DNA from: CAYLZN01 sp964387935
Lineage (GTDB): Bacteria > Acidobacteriota > Vicinamibacteria > Vicinamibacterales > JAFNAJ01
DNA length: 6,406 nucleotides
Reading direction: 5' to 3'
Assembly: GCA_964387935.1 (NCBI GenBank)
Contig: CAYLZN010000332.1
Span: 1-6,406 of the forward strand
Shown here: one piece after another, positions 6,392-6,406 of the stretch
Numbering within the stretch: the first letter of the stretch is position 1
Layout: each line of letters starts with the position of its first letter
The notes under the pieces: generated by a model
The model's input: only the letters and a program-made list of their open reading frames with translations
What the model was told of the DNA's origin: nothing
Database searches by the model: none
Made by a program: the position numbers and the translations under genes

Positions 6392-6406
6392 GCACGCCGT
6401 ATGCCG
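6392..6406. repeat. Start of a second GTACGCC-type heptamer array at the window edge
   Basis: GCACGCC (6392-6398) and GTATGCC (6399-6405) each differ by one base from GTACGCC, the reverse complement of the GGCGTAC unit at 2341-2368. The first copy equals the degenerate unit at 2341-2347 read on the other strand. The array is cut by the window end, so its length is unknown. Confidence 0.45.

Overview
The window is GC-rich bacterial DNA with G/C-ending codons, tight gene packing and several starts that lack a clear Shine-Dalgarno sequence. The gene set is a Ku/LigD end-joining pair, a SulP permease, a secreted debranching-type glycosidase and a TonB-receptor-like signal peptide. Together with GTACGCC heptamer repeats this fits a soil Acidobacteriota-like genome, possibly class Vicinamibacteria. 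That placement is inference from style and content; no marker gene is present.

Layout. Positions 1-181 (minus) hold the first 60 codons of an AAA+ ATPase of the AAA_14/DUF4143 type, with a Walker A motif. A perfect 10-bp inverted repeat lies directly against its start codon. Positions 262-2430 (minus) encode LigD, with the ATP-dependent ligase domain first and the primase-polymerase domain second; no phosphoesterase domain is visible. The 5' end of ligD contains a GC-rich array of 7-bp and 15-bp tandem repeats, so its start is uncertain. ku (2615-3496, plus) is transcribed divergently from ligD. Its stop codon abuts the stop codon of a convergent SulP/SLC26 anion transporter with a C-terminal STAS domain (3497-5215, minus). 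Only 41 bp separate the SulP start from the divergent start at 5257 of an exported glycogen-debranching-like enzyme.

The right end is anomalous. The debranching enzyme stops resembling its family at about 6180-6195, where its catalytic barrel should begin. From there to 6317 the sequence reads better on the minus strand, as the signal peptide and first residues of a TonB-dependent-receptor-like protein. Two unrelated gene fragments therefore meet head-on at a short shared stretch, as expected of an assembly chimera or a real rearrangement.

Functionally, LigD and Ku together form a bacterial non-homologous end-joining module: Ku binds broken ends and recruits LigD, which processes and seals them. 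The SulP transporter and glycosidase have no evident link to repair. I do not see a clearly new multi-gene system. The least explained signals are the inverted repeat at the AAA_14 ATPase start, the mixed repeat array at the ligD 5' end, and the junction near 6185.
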